Shown: positions 18,110 through 26,641, counted from the stretch's first letter. The stretch: DNA of 64,000 nt from Thalassospira lucentensis MCCC 1A00383 = DSM 14000 (GCF_000421265.1 NZ_ATWN01000012.1:1-64000); one strand, 5' to 3'. The notes: generated by a model from the sequence alone, not told the origin. Numbers and translations are program-made.

Positions 18110-18853
18110 ATGTCCATAGAAACAATTGCCATTATTGCCTGCGCCTATTTTATTGCGGCATTCGTAAAGGGTGCAACGGGCTTGGGGTTCTCGACATCGG
18201 CCCTGCCAATTCTGGCACTTGGCATCGGGTTAAAGGCCGCCATGCCGCTTGTGATCATCCCGTCATTGGTCAGCAACAGCATTATCATGGCGCAGGCCGG
18301 ACATTTCCGCGAAACCGTCAGTCGCTTCTGGCCGATGTTTCTGGCGACCATTCCCGGCCTTTTGATCGGGCTTGCTGTGCTTGAAATGGTTGATGGCCTC
18401 ATGGCAGGGGCCATATTGGGGCTGGTGCTGATGAATTACGGGGTGTTTACCCTCCTGCGGCCCGGCCGCCCGATGTCAGATCGCGTTGCCGACCGCATTG
18501 CCCCGATTTCGGGTTTCGCCACCGGGTTGGTCAATGGCATCACCGGGTCACAGGTTATGCCGGTTTTGCCGTTTCTACTGTCGGTCCGGCTTGATCCCAA
18601 ACGCTTCATTCAGGCGATCAACATTTCCTTTAGCTTATCAAGCATCGTCATGGCCTTTGGCCTGTCGCGTCTGGGGCTGATGACACTTGATTCCGTCTGG
18701 ATATCACTTGCCGGACTGATACCGGTATTTTTGGGGACCAAGCTCGGCGGCATCGTGCGTAACCGCATGGATGCCGCCACCTTCCGCAAGGTCGTTCTGG
18801 TCATGCTGATCATTTTTGGCGTGATGCTGATTGGTAAGTACGCGACTCTTTAG
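18110..18853 (+). CDS. TauE/SafE-family sulfite/organosulfonate exporter
   Basis: 247 aa polytopic membrane protein. The N-terminus AAFVKGATGLGFSTSALPIL is the TauE/SafE (COG0730) signature repeat, echoed in the second half at GFATGLVNGITGSQVMPVLP. Members export sulfite, sulfoacetate or related anions; the substrate here is unknown. About seven to eight hydrophobic helices. It precedes the IMPACT-family gene by 56 bases, weakly suggesting co-transcription. Confidence 0.87.
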   Translation: MSIETIAIIACAYFIAAFVKGATGLGFSTSALPILALGIGLKAAMPLVIIPSLVSNSIIMAQAGHFRETVSRFWPMFLATIPGLLIGLAVLEMVDGLMAGAILGLVLMNYGVFTLLRPGRPMSDRVADRIAPISGFATGLVNGITGSQVMPVLPFLLSVRLDPKRFIQAINISFSLSSIVMAFGLSRLGLMTLDSVWISLAGLIPVFLGTKLGGIVRNRMDAATFRKVVLVMLIIFGVMLIGKYATL

Positions 18854-18909
18854 CACTATCTTCTAGCGACACCTTACTAGCGATCCGGCCAAGGCTTTGC
18901 TATCAACGC

Positions 18910-19491
18910 ATGATGAAAACAATCGCCCGACCGGCATATGCCGAAACCGAAGAAAAGAAATCACGTTTTCTGGCCGAGCTGGTTTTCTACGAAGACCTTG
19001 CAACGCGCATCGGTGAACTGCGCAGTCTTCACCCCAAAGCCAATCACCACGTCACGGCCTATCGTTATCTCAATGATGAAGAACAGCTAATTGAACATGG
19101 CAAGGATGACGGCGAACCATCCGGCACATCGGGTGTTCCGTGCCTTAAGGTCTTGCAAGGACGTGATCTGATCAATGTCGCGGTCATTGTTACGCGTTAT
19201 TTCGGCGGCACAAAACTTGGTACGGGCGGGCTTGTGCGCGCCTATAGCGGTGCGGCCAATGCCGCCTGTAGCGAAGCCGAGATTATCGATTACATCCCGC
19301 AAGGCGAAGCCGATCTGTTTGCCGGTTTTTCCGATGCCGGAACGCTGGAACAGGCCTGCGGTCAGGACGGCATCACGGTGCTGGACCGGCAATTTGACAC
19401 CACAGGCACACGCATCAAAATCGCCGGAGCGCGTGACACCCTGAAAGAACTTTCCGCACGTTTTTCACTGCCTGAGAATATTGAAGACTAA
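18910..19491 (+). CDS. IMPACT/YigZ family protein
   Basis: 193 aa. The core KKSRFLAELVF, then HHVTAYRYLND, DDGEPSGTSGVPCL and VTRYFGGTKLGTGGLVRAYS is the UPF0029/IMPACT N-terminal fold, followed by the smaller C-terminal domain found in bacterial YigZ. The biochemical role in bacteria is unsettled; eukaryotic IMPACT regulates translation via Gcn1. The stop overlaps the convergent LacI-type gene by 4 bases. Confidence 0.9.
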   Translation: MMKTIARPAYAETEEKKSRFLAELVFYEDLATRIGELRSLHPKANHHVTAYRYLNDEEQLIEHGKDDGEPSGTSGVPCLKVLQGRDLINVAVIVTRYFGGTKLGTGGLVRAYSGAANAACSEAEIIDYIPQGEADLFAGFSDAGTLEQACGQDGITVLDRQFDTTGTRIKIAGARDTLKELSARFSLPENIED

Positions 19492-20525
19492 GCTTTTGCA
19501 GAAGCAGAACGTGACGTGCTTTGGCGGACCTGTAATTCAAATCCGAGATCGACAATTTTTTTGTCCGGGGTTTCGCCCGAAAGTACGGATTGAATCATTT
19601 CAACCGCATGTCTGCCAATCGCATAGCGATCAGTGCGGATTGAGGTCAGCGACGGATGGGCTGCCGCCATCATTTCAAGATCGTTAAACCCGATAATCCC
19701 GATGTCGTCGGGAACGGAAAGCCCGGCCTTCTGGCAACCAAACAAGGCACCAAGCGCCATGTCATCATTGTTACAAAAAACCGCGTCCAGATCAGGACGC
19801 CGGGCGCAAAATTGCCAGATCAGTTCAGCCCCCAGTGAAACACTTGACGATAAGGTGGTGGTCATAATCAGGTCAGGGTCATAGCGCCCCCCGAACTGAA
19901 GGGCTTCCTTAAATCCTTCAAGACGGCGATGTGACCTTGGGTCCATACGCGCACCAAGGAAACCAATGCGTTTGTACCCTTGCTGTACCAGATGAAGCCC
20001 GGCGGCCTTGCCGCCTTCAAAATGCGAAAAGCCAACAATCATATCAATCGGGTCATCGCCAACATCCATGATTTGCACCACCGGACATTCGGCATTTTCC
20101 AACAATTGACGGGTTACATCTGTCTGATCGGTCCCGGCAACAATCATCGCCGACGGACGCTGCCCCAAAAAGGTGCGCACCAGTCGTTCTTCTTCCGCCG
20201 GGACGTAGCGCGAGTTACCCAATTGGACCTGAAATGCGCCCTGACCAAACGCGTCGTAAATTGCGCGCAAACTTTCGGCAAAGACGTTGTTGGTCAGCGA
20301 CGGCACGATCACACCGATAATATTGGATCGCGTTGATGCCAGCGCACTGGCATGCGAATGGGGCACATAATTGAGTTTTCGCACCGCATTGTTGATTTTA
20401 CGACGCAGGTGATCGGACACCATTGATGGATCGCGCAAGGCGCGTGAAACGGTGATGGTGCTGACCCCGGCCTTGTTGGCAACATCAGCAATTGTTGGCC
20501 GCCCGGCCCCTTTGCGTTTCCTCAT
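19488..20525 (-). CDS. gntR: LacI-family regulator, gluconate repressor GntR-like
   Basis: 345 aa from the ATG at 20525. N-terminal LacI helix-turn-helix PTIADVANKAGVSTITVSRA plus hinge NYVPHSHASALAS, then a periplasmic-binding-protein-like effector domain (IIGVIVPSLTNNVFAESLRA). It is divergent from gluconokinase and shares the intergenic region with two copies of the GntR box, so it is most likely the gluconate-responsive repressor of the module. A TTG at 20561 would add 12 basic residues; 20525 gives the usual LacI-family N-terminus. Confidence 0.85.
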   Translation of the reverse strand: MRKRKGAGRPTIADVANKAGVSTITVSRALRDPSMVSDHLRRKINNAVRKLNYVPHSHASALASTRSNIIGVIVPSLTNNVFAESLRAIYDAFGQGAFQVQLGNSRYVPAEEERLVRTFLGQRPSAMIVAGTDQTDVTRQLLENAECPVVQIMDVGDDPIDMIVGFSHFEGGKAAGLHLVQQGYKRIGFLGARMDPRSHRRLEGFKEALQFGGRYDPDLIMTTTLSSSVSLGAELIWQFCARRPDLDAVFCNNDDMALGALFGCQKAGLSVPDDIGIIGFNDLEMMAAAHPSLTSIRTDRYAIGRHAVEMIQSVLSGETPDKKIVDLGFELQVRQSTSRSASAKA

Positions 20526-20581
20526 ACCCTTACATTTATTACGTCTTTTGATAATGGACAAGTCTCTTGTGAATTAGGCTG

Positions 20582-20622
20582 TTGACTCGATGTTAGCGCT
20601 AACATTATGTTAGCGCTAACAT
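20582..20622 (+). promoter_or_regulatory. gntK promoter with two adjacent GntR boxes
   Basis: Two identical 16-bp palindromes ATGTTAGCGCTAACAT at 20590-20605 and 20607-20622, centres 17 bp apart. They match the ATGTTA-N4-TAACAT operator known for E. coli GntR/IdnR. A -35 TTGACT (20582-20587) and a weak -10 at about 20605-20611 overlap them, so repressor binding would block RNA polymerase. Confidence 0.85.
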
Positions 20623-20690
20623 CGCAAACAACAGGGCAAACAAAAGCGTAAAGCTGCCCTGATAAAAAAGAGTCGGGCGGAAATATCTTG

Positions 20691-21290
20691 ATGGATCGGC
20701 AGATCAGCTATGTCGTTGTTATGGGCGTCTCGGGGTCGGGAAAAACCGAAATCGCCCGGCGCGTTGCGAAGGCAACCCGCAGCCAGTGGCTTGATGCCGA
20801 CGATCATCATCCGATTGAAAACGTCGAACATATGCGCAGCGGCAAACCGCTTACCGATGACATGCGCTGGCCATGGCTAGCCGCGGTTGCCGATGCGGCC
20901 CGTGCACAGGCAGACATTCGTGCGTCGGACCTGTGTTCAGACACCGTTTTTATCGCCTGTTCTGCGCTCAAGCAAAGCTACCGCGATTTTTTATGTCGGA
21001 AACTCAACCCGGCGACTTTTGTGTTTTTGGACGGCACACGTGATGTGATCCAAACGCGGCTTGAAAGCCGGGTGGGACATTTCATGCCGTCCGCACTGCT
21101 AGATAGTCAGCTTGCAGTCCTCGAACCGCCGGGGCCGGACGAGAACTGCGTGACTGTCTCGATAGATGCCCCGATCGATACTGTTGTTGCCACGGTCACC
21201 GAACGTTTAAAGGCCAGCGAAAACAGCAGTCCTTCCTTTGTCAAAGAAAACACCGCCGGAAAACCGGTATTCCAGGGAGAAGATACATGA
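20691..21290 (+). CDS. gntK: Gluconokinase
   Basis: 199 aa. Phosphorylates D-gluconate to 6-phosphogluconate. Walker A GVSGSGKT at residues 12-19, followed by WLDADDHHPIENVEHMRSGK and LTDDMRWPWL, then CSALKQSYRDFL, the standard GntK sequence blocks. The C-terminus is about 25 residues longer than the usual 175 aa. ATG at 20691 is used; a TTG directly before it is in frame. It overlaps the TRAP binding-protein gene by 4 bases, linking kinase and transporter. Confidence 0.93.
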   Translation: MDRQISYVVVMGVSGSGKTEIARRVAKATRSQWLDADDHHPIENVEHMRSGKPLTDDMRWPWLAAVADAARAQADIRASDLCSDTVFIACSALKQSYRDFLCRKLNPATFVFLDGTRDVIQTRLESRVGHFMPSALLDSQLAVLEPPGPDENCVTVSIDAPIDTVVATVTERLKASENSSPSFVKENTAGKPVFQGEDT

Positions 21291-22315
21291 CCAAGACCCT
21301 TAAATCGCTCGTAGGAGCAACCTTTGTTGCCAGCCTGATTGCAGCGGCCCCGTTTTCGGCCAATGCGCAGGAATTCACCCTTAAAATGCAGTCGAGTGAC
21401 TCTGCTGGCGTTCCAAACTTTGAATTGGAACAGGACTGGGCAAAACGCGTTGGCGTTATGACCGGTGGCCGTGTTGAAGTTGAAATGCTTCCGGTCAACT
21501 CGATCGTTGAACATGCCGAAACACAAGATGCCATCGCAGCCGGCATTCTTGACGGCCACATCACCGACACCAGCTATTTCTCCGGTAAAGATCCGGCTTT
21601 CGGCCTGATTGCAAACCCGGTCGGTGCTTGGTCTGCACCATCTGAAATGCTGCGTTTCGTCGAATATGGCGGCGGCAAAGAACTGATGAACAGCCTTTTG
21701 AACCCACGTGGTTTGCAGTTCATCGGTGCCGTTACTCCGGGCCTCGAAGCCTTTGTATCATCGGTCCCGCTTGATGGCGTTGCCGATCTTAAGGGCCTGA
21801 AAATGCGCGCCCCGGAAGGCATGGTACAGCAGGTATTTGCCGCAGCTGGTGCTTCGCCGGTGAACATCCCGCAGTCCGAAGTCTTTACCTCGCTTGATAA
21901 AAAAGTGATTGATGCGGCGGATGCGACCGTGTTCTCGACCAACCAGGCGATGGGCCTGCATGACATTGCCAAACATCCTGTCTATCCGGGCTTCCATTCC
22001 ATGCCGATGCTGGAAGTTTCGGTCAACAAGACCAAATGGGATTCGATGCCAGCAGACCTCCAGGCCATCCTGGAAATGTCCATCCGTGATCTTGCCCATG
22101 ACATGGACGCACGTCTTGCGATGAAAGACATGGAAGCTGTTGCTGCTGCCCGTAAAGACGGTGGTGTCACCATCCATAACTGGTCTGCCGAAGAGCGTGC
22201 CAAATTCCGCCAGATTGCCACCAGCCAGTGGGAAAAAGTGGCAGCACGTTCAGAAGACGCACAGCGCGTTTATGACACCCTGGTCAAATACCTGACCGCA
22301 CAGGGCATGATCTAA
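21287..22315 (+). CDS. TRAP transporter substrate-binding protein (DctP family)
   Basis: 342 aa with a signal peptide (SLIAAAPFSANA cleaved near residue 27). The mature protein is a TRAP-type solute receptor: the conserved arginine region DLKGLKMRAPEGMVQQVFAA and the following helix TSLDKKVIDAADATVFSTNQ are typical. Placement between gluconokinase and the membrane subunits, under GntR boxes, suggests gluconate or a related sugar acid as substrate; this is inferred from context. Translationally coupled to gntK. Confidence 0.9.
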   Translation: MTKTLKSLVGATFVASLIAAAPFSANAQEFTLKMQSSDSAGVPNFELEQDWAKRVGVMTGGRVEVEMLPVNSIVEHAETQDAIAAGILDGHITDTSYFSGKDPAFGLIANPVGAWSAPSEMLRFVEYGGGKELMNSLLNPRGLQFIGAVTPGLEAFVSSVPLDGVADLKGLKMRAPEGMVQQVFAAAGASPVNIPQSEVFTSLDKKVIDAADATVFSTNQAMGLHDIAKHPVYPGFHSMPMLEVSVNKTKWDSMPADLQAILEMSIRDLAHDMDARLAMKDMEAVAAARKDGGVTIHNWSAEERAKFRQIATSQWEKVAARSEDAQRVYDTLVKYLTAQGMI

Positions 22316-22372
22316 TCTTTTGATCACAAGATGGTTTACCTGCGGCATGGATCATGTCCGCCGGTAACGACT

Positions 22373-22449
22373 TGAATACAATCCGGCCGCATCCTGTATA
22401 AGAGACGATACCGGGTGACGAGGTCCTCCCTGTTGCCGGATTGTATTCA
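22373..22449 (+). promoter_or_regulatory. Long inverted repeat between dctP- and dctQ-like genes
   Basis: A perfect 15-bp inverted repeat TGAATACAATCCGGC (22373-22387) and GCCGGATTGTATTCA (22435-22449) brackets 47 bases. In RNA it would form a stable stem directly upstream of the small-permease ribosome-binding site. Such structures can protect the upstream message and lower downstream expression, fitting the need for much more binding protein than permease. Confidence 0.6.
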
Positions 22450-22472
22450 CCGCATCGCAAGGAATGCTGAAT

Positions 22473-23078
22473 ATGGCTGTCAGCCCTGTAGACCCGACAC
22501 ATAATGATATCCCCGCAAGCATCGTACCTGATGCACTCCCCGAACAGGTTCCGGAAGTTTCCGGCCTGATGGGTCACGCAGTGGATAAGGTTAGTTCGGT
22601 TTTTGCCTATGGCTTCATACTTGCCATGGGCATTCTGATTTTTGAAATTTTCATGCGTCATGTTTTCAATAGCCCCACCCTGTGGGTCCATGAAACCACG
22701 ACCTTCCTGTCTGCCATCGGCTTTGTGTTCGGCGGGCTTTATTGTGCCGCGCGCGACAAACACATCCGGGTTGTCATTTTCTATGACATTGTCGGGCCGA
22801 AAATGCGCAAATCCCTTGATGTCGCCATTTCGATTGTCTGCATGACGGCATCGGGTTTCTTTGCCTGGGCGGCATGGCTTATGGTCAAACGCGCAACACT
22901 CACCCCGACAGGTGACATTCATTTTGAAACCACAGGCAGTGCGTTTAACGCTCCCTATCCGGGCATACTGAAACTGTTCTTGCTGGTGATCCTGATCCTG
23001 CTGGTGGTTCAGTTTCTGATACATGCCATCAATTATGTCCGCAAAACGCCTGTCATGTCCGCGACCGCGAAAGAATGA
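22473..23078 (+). CDS. TRAP transporter small permease (DctQ family)
   Basis: 201 aa from ATG 22473, which has AAGGA 9 bases upstream; an ATG three codons earlier is too close to that site. Four membrane helices, with the DctQ signature around MRHVFNSPTLWVHETTTFLS and GGLYCAARDKHIRVVIFYDI. It has an unusually long N-terminal extension of about 40 residues before the first helix. Pairs with the large permease 74 bases downstream. Confidence 0.9.
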   Translation: MAVSPVDPTHNDIPASIVPDALPEQVPEVSGLMGHAVDKVSSVFAYGFILAMGILIFEIFMRHVFNSPTLWVHETTTFLSAIGFVFGGLYCAARDKHIRVVIFYDIVGPKMRKSLDVAISIVCMTASGFFAWAAWLMVKRATLTPTGDIHFETTGSAFNAPYPGILKLFLLVILILLVVQFLIHAINYVRKTPVMSATAKE

Positions 23079-23152
23079 CACCCGTTTCAAGTTGATACCC
23101 CCATCAGTCATTGCACGGTCACCCATCTGATCGGCGCGACAGGATAGATTAA

Positions 23153-24460
23153 ATGTTTGAATTACAGTCCCTAGGCATTGAATACGGCACACTTGCCATG
23201 TTCGTCCTGCTGCTTGGTTTTCTTCTAACGGGCATGCCGCTTGCGTTCGTAACGCTTCTGATCGCCCTTATATTCACCCTTGGCTGGTTTGGCCCGATGG
23301 CGGTGCCATTGATCACCAGCAGGGTATTTTCATTCGTTTCATCCTTTGTTTTTGTTTCCGTCCCGATGTTCGTCATGATGGCGGCCATCCTTGATCGATC
23401 GGGCATTGCCCGCGATCTGTTTGATGCCATGCGCCTGTTTGGCGGGCGTCTTAAGGGCGGGGTTGCGGTTCAGACGATCTTTGTTGCCGTCATTCTTGCT
23501 GCCATGAGTGGCATTATCGGTGGCGAAATCGTGTTGCTTGGCATGCTTGCCCTGCCCCAGATGCTGCGTCAGGGGTACGATAAAAACCTTGCTATCGGGG
23601 TGGTTTGTGCCGGTGGGTCGCTTGGCACCATGGTCCCGCCATCGATTGTCCTGATTATTTATGGTCTGACGGCAAACGTATCTATTGGTGATCTGTTTAC
23701 CTCGGCCTTTATTCCGGGCTTCATGCTGGCGGGCTTTTATGTCGCCTATATCCTGTTCCGTTCTTATACCGGCAAAAACATTGCCCCACCGCCGAAAACC
23801 GAACATATCCCGCGCGAAGAGAAACTGCGTCTGCTTAAAGGTCTGTTCTTGCCGATGCTGGTCGTGTTCTGTGTTCTTGGCTCGATCTATGGCGGCATCG
23901 CATCCGTGACCGAGGCATCGGCCGTTGGGGTTGCCGGGGTTATTGCATCGACCATTGTCCGGCGTGAATTTTCGCTCGCGATGCTTAAAAGTGCGGCCCT
24001 TCAAACACTTTCGACCTGTGGCATGATTGTCTGGATCGGGATTGGCGCATCCGCCCTTGTCGGCGTGTTTAACCTGATGGGCGGGATCAAGTTTGTTTCG
24101 GCCCTGATTACGGGCATTTCGGACGACCCAACCACCATCATTCTGTTCATGATGCTGATCCTGTTTATCCTCGGGATGTTCCTTGACTGGGTCGGCATTG
24201 CGCTTTTGACCATGCCGATCTTTGTCCCGATCGTTAAAGACCTCGGTTACGACCCGATCTGGTTCGGGGTGCTGTTTGCCATGAACATGCAGGTCAGCTT
24301 CCTGTCACCGCCGTTCGGGCCCGCCGCGTTTTACCTTAAATCCGTAGCGCCCCCCGACATATCACTGGGCGATATTTTCAAGTCATTGCTGCCGTTTATC
24401 TGTTTGCAGATTTTGGCAGTCGCCCTGCTGATTATCTTCCCGGGCATTACCGGACGCTAA
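23153..24460 (+). CDS. TRAP transporter large permease (DctM family)
   Basis: 435 aa, about twelve membrane helices. Motifs of the DctM subunit: SGIIGGEIVLLGMLALPQML, CAGGSLGTMVPPSIVLIIYG and LFVMLILFILGMFLDWVG-type C-terminal block. Uses a sodium gradient to move the solute delivered by the binding protein. Last gene of the gntK-TRAP operon; a strong terminator follows. Confidence 0.95.
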   Translation: MFELQSLGIEYGTLAMFVLLLGFLLTGMPLAFVTLLIALIFTLGWFGPMAVPLITSRVFSFVSSFVFVSVPMFVMMAAILDRSGIARDLFDAMRLFGGRLKGGVAVQTIFVAVILAAMSGIIGGEIVLLGMLALPQMLRQGYDKNLAIGVVCAGGSLGTMVPPSIVLIIYGLTANVSIGDLFTSAFIPGFMLAGFYVAYILFRSYTGKNIAPPPKTEHIPREEKLRLLKGLFLPMLVVFCVLGSIYGGIASVTEASAVGVAGVIASTIVRREFSLAMLKSAALQTLSTCGMIVWIGIGASALVGVFNLMGGIKFVSALITGISDDPTTIILFMMLILFILGMFLDWVGIALLTMPIFVPIVKDLGYDPIWFGVLFAMNMQVSFLSPPFGPAAFYLKSVAPPDISLGDIFKSLLPFICLQILAVALLIIFPGITGR

Positions 24461-24463
24461 CAC

Positions 24464-24495
24464 ACAAAGGCGGAGCCAACAGGCTCCGCCTTTGT
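24464..24495 (+). terminator. Terminator of the gntK-TRAP operon
   Basis: Perfect 14-bp stem ACAAAGGCGGAGCC / GGCTCCGCCTTTGT with 4-base loop AACA, followed by TCATTTTT. It sits 3 bases after the dctM stop and may work in both directions, also ending acdS from the other side. Confidence 0.9.
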
Positions 24496-24527
24496 TCATT
24501 TTTGCCATCCAATATTATCTATCCGTG

Positions 24528-25544
24528 CTAGCCGTTGCGATAGAGATAGCTATAAGCATTAATCGCAGGCACCCCGCCAAGATGAGCATAAAGCACCTTA
24601 GATCCCTTGGGGAAATAGCCCTTGCGCACCAGATCAATCATACCTTGCATCGATTTTCCTTCGTAAACCGGGTCCGTCATCATGCCTTCAAGACGACCGC
24701 AAAGACGGATCGCTTCGTTGGTTTCATCGGACGGTACGCCGTACAGCGGATAGGCATAATCCTCGATTAATGTAATGTCGCGATCAGAAATGCCACCATC
24801 AAGCTCGACCAGATCGGCGGTTTTCTGTGCAATTGCCAGAACCTGTTCACGGGTCTGTTCTGGCGTGGCGGACGCATCAATCCCCACCACCTTGTCCGCC
24901 CGACCATCGGCAGCAAAGCCAACCGCCATCCCCGCATGGGTTGACCCGGTAACGGTACAAACAACGACATAATCAAACTTAAAGCCAAGCTCGACTTCTT
25001 GCGCACGGACCTCTTCGGCAAAGCCAACAAAGCCAAGACCGCCATATTTATGCACCGATGCGCCAGCCGGGATTGGATAAGGCACCCCGCCCTTGGCCTT
25101 TACATCCGCAAGGGCGGCTTCCCAACTTTCGCGAATACCAATATCGAAACCTTCATCGACCAGCTCAATCTCAGCACCCATGACGCGGCTCATCAGGATG
25201 TTGCCAACCCGGTCATAAACCGCGTCGTTAAATGGCACCCAGCTTTCCTGAACCAAACGGCATTTCATGCCGATCTTCGCAGCAATCGCGGCAACCTGCC
25301 GTGTGTGGTTGGATTGCACACCACCAATCGTCACCAACGTATCGGCACCCGATTTGATCGCATCAGGCACGATATATTCCATCTTACGGACCTTGTTACC
25401 GCCAAAAGCCAGACCGGAATTGCAATCTTCGCGCTTGGCATACAGTGCAACATCGCCGCCAAGATGTTCGGACAAACGCGGCAGAGATTCAATCGGCGTC
25501 GGGCCAAAGGTCAGCGGGTATTTTTCAAACTTGTTCAAATTCAT
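24528..25544 (-). CDS. acdS: 1-Aminocyclopropane-1-carboxylate deaminase
   Basis: 338 aa, exactly the length of Pseudomonas AcdS. PLP enzyme splitting ACC, the plant ethylene precursor, to 2-oxobutyrate and ammonia. All residues that separate true ACC deaminase from D-cysteine desulfhydrase are in place by direct count: K51 (GGNKVRK), S78 (GVQSNH), Y268, Y294, E295 (PVYEGKSM) and L322 (YAHLGG). The motif [15 protein letters not shown] is typical. Divergent from its likely regulator acdR. In marine bacteria it may serve nitrogen acquisition or algal interaction. Confidence 0.96.
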   Translation of the reverse strand: MNLNKFEKYPLTFGPTPIESLPRLSEHLGGDVALYAKREDCNSGLAFGGNKVRKMEYIVPDAIKSGADTLVTIGGVQSNHTRQVAAIAAKIGMKCRLVQESWVPFNDAVYDRVGNILMSRVMGAEIELVDEGFDIGIRESWEAALADVKAKGGVPYPIPAGASVHKYGGLGFVGFAEEVRAQEVELGFKFDYVVVCTVTGSTHAGMAVGFAADGRADKVVGIDASATPEQTREQVLAIAQKTADLVELDGGISDRDITLIEDYAYPLYGVPSDETNEAIRLCGRLEGMMTDPVYEGKSMQGMIDLVRKGYFPKGSKVLYAHLGGVPAINAYSYLYRNG

Positions 25545-25608
25545 CGGGCACTCCCTGAAAACGGATTGGAACCGTGTTCAGGCTAGCGCAGGAAATATGA
25601 AAGGTGCT

Positions 25609-25691
25609 CTCAAACTTGAGGAAATAATTTCCACCCAAGACTTACTTTGATCATTTAATACAGATATTCTTCCGTAATACTATATCAAAGT
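25609..25691. promoter_or_regulatory. acdS-acdR divergent control region with Lrp-like sites
   Basis: A 12-bp palindrome CTCAAACTTGAG (25609-25620) and an inverted pair ACTTTGAT (25644-25651) / ATCAAAGT (25684-25691), whose half-sites are 40 bp apart, lie between the divergent acdS and acdR. Lrp/AsnC proteins bind such spaced inverted sites as octamers, and acdS is under Lrp-type AcdR control in Pseudomonas and rhizobia. Confidence 0.55.
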
Positions 25692-25704
25692 GAAAGAATA
25701 TTGC

Positions 25705-26169
25705 ATGCCTGTAGAGCTAGACAAGACTGATTACAAGATTTTACGCCTCTTGCAGCAAGATGGCCGCACTGGCAATGCGGAAATCGCCAAACGGGTCAAT
25801 GTCAGTGCCGCAACTTGCCACCGCCGAACCCAGCGTTTGTTTGAAGACGGCTATATCCAGAACGTCCGCGCTCAGATCGCGCCCGACAAAGTAGATCGCG
25901 GCGCGTTGGTCATGGTCGGAGTGGTGCTGGATCGCTCAACACCAGAAAGCTTTGGCGCATTTGAAGCCGCCTGCCGCGCGTTGCCGTTTATCCTTGATTG
26001 CCATCTGGTGGCGGGGGATTTTGATTATTTCCTTAAAATCCGCGTGCGCGACATGGCGGATTTCAACCATCTGCACGGCGATCAACTGATTGCCCTGCCC
26101 GGTGTGCGCCAAACGCGGACATTCTTTGTGATGAAAGAGGTTGTCGATAACGCGCCGTTGGCGTTTTGA
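25705..26169 (+). CDS. acdR: Lrp/AsnC-family regulator, likely AcdR
   Basis: 154 aa. N-terminal winged helix LDKTDYKILRLLQQDGRTGN followed by AEIAKRVNVSAATCHRRTQRL, then the RAM ligand-binding domain (GVVLDRSTPESFGAFEAACR). ATG 25705 chosen; a GTG at 25690 is in frame. Divergent position next to acdS and the spaced repeats between them point to ACC-linked control, as for known AcdR, though the exact effector cannot be read. Confidence 0.88.
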   Translation: MPVELDKTDYKILRLLQQDGRTGNAEIAKRVNVSAATCHRRTQRLFEDGYIQNVRAQIAPDKVDRGALVMVGVVLDRSTPESFGAFEAACRALPFILDCHLVAGDFDYFLKIRVRDMADFNHLHGDQLIALPGVRQTRTFFVMKEVVDNAPLAF

Positions 26170-26189
26170 CCAACATCAGGGAACAAAAA

Positions 26190-26221
26190 AAGGCGACATC
26201 CTGACCAATGAATGTCGCCTT
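26190..26221 (+). terminator. Terminator after acdR
   Basis: 10-bp stem AAGGCGACAT / ATGTCGCCTT with a 12-base loop, 21 bases after the acdR stop. Only a short T run follows on the plus strand, whereas the minus strand has TTTTTT after the stem, so it may work better in the opposite direction. Confidence 0.65.
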
Positions 26222-26250
26222 GGAATCACATCCAGCTTCCTTGGTTATAT

Positions 26251-26343
26251 TTAATCGCCAACCGGGAAGCGCATGGTAACGAACTCCTCGGCGGCCGACG
26301 GATGCACGGCGACGGTTTGGTCGAACTGGGCTTTAGTTGTCCC
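26251..26343 (-). pseudogene. Remnant of a second glutathione reductase gene (C-terminal 30 codons)
   Basis: The minus strand encodes [20 protein letters not shown] then TMRFPVGD and a stop at 26251-26253. The intact gor ending at 28560 has the same block, ending in E instead of D. Upstream of codon 30 the similarity stops abruptly. The DNA of the two blocks differs at many third positions, so this is a diverged paralogue tail rather than a fresh copy. It lies 2.3 kb from intact gor. Confidence 0.85.
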
Positions 26344-26392
26344 AAGGCCTCACAATGCCGACAACACTCGCTGCTCAAGCATCACTTACGCC

Positions 26393-26641
26393 TTACAGCC
26401 GTGCGCACTGATCGCTTGTGATCTGTTCTTTTTGATCGGGAAACTCGGTTGCGGCGGCGTAGATCTTAGCCAGTTCAAGATCAAGCTTGGCAATGTCGGC
26501 GTTTTGACAAATAGTATGTTTGATGGGGCGTGATGCGTTGGCGCAATTAAAACTTGCCGCATATGTCACCGGCTCTTGCGCCAAGGCATGGAACGTAACC
26601 AATACCATCAACAGGCCAAGCAGCCATTTCGCGCAACGCAT
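26393..26641 (-). CDS. LprI-like (DUF1311) secreted protein, apparently 3'-truncated
   Basis: 82 aa from the ATG at 26641. A signal peptide (MRCAKWLLGLLMVLVTFHAL, cleaved after ALA) is followed by SFNCANASRPIKHTICQNAD and LDLELAKIY, the first half of the LprI/DUF1311 domain (SFDC..A....E..IC....L..LD..L...Y). LprI-type proteins inhibit lysozyme or protect the envelope. The usual second part with the WL..R..C motif is missing: the frame stops at CARL next to the decayed gor tail, so the gene may be broken. Confidence 0.6.
   Translation of the reverse strand: MRCAKWLLGLLMVLVTFHALAQEPVTYAASFNCANASRPIKHTICQNADIAKLDLELAKIYAAATEFPDQKEQITSDQCARL

Noticed and set aside
22284..23192. Minus-strand open frame of 302 codons
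   Set aside because: Antisense to the TRAP small permease and flanking region; composition is His/Arg/Cys-rich and typical of a shadow frame.
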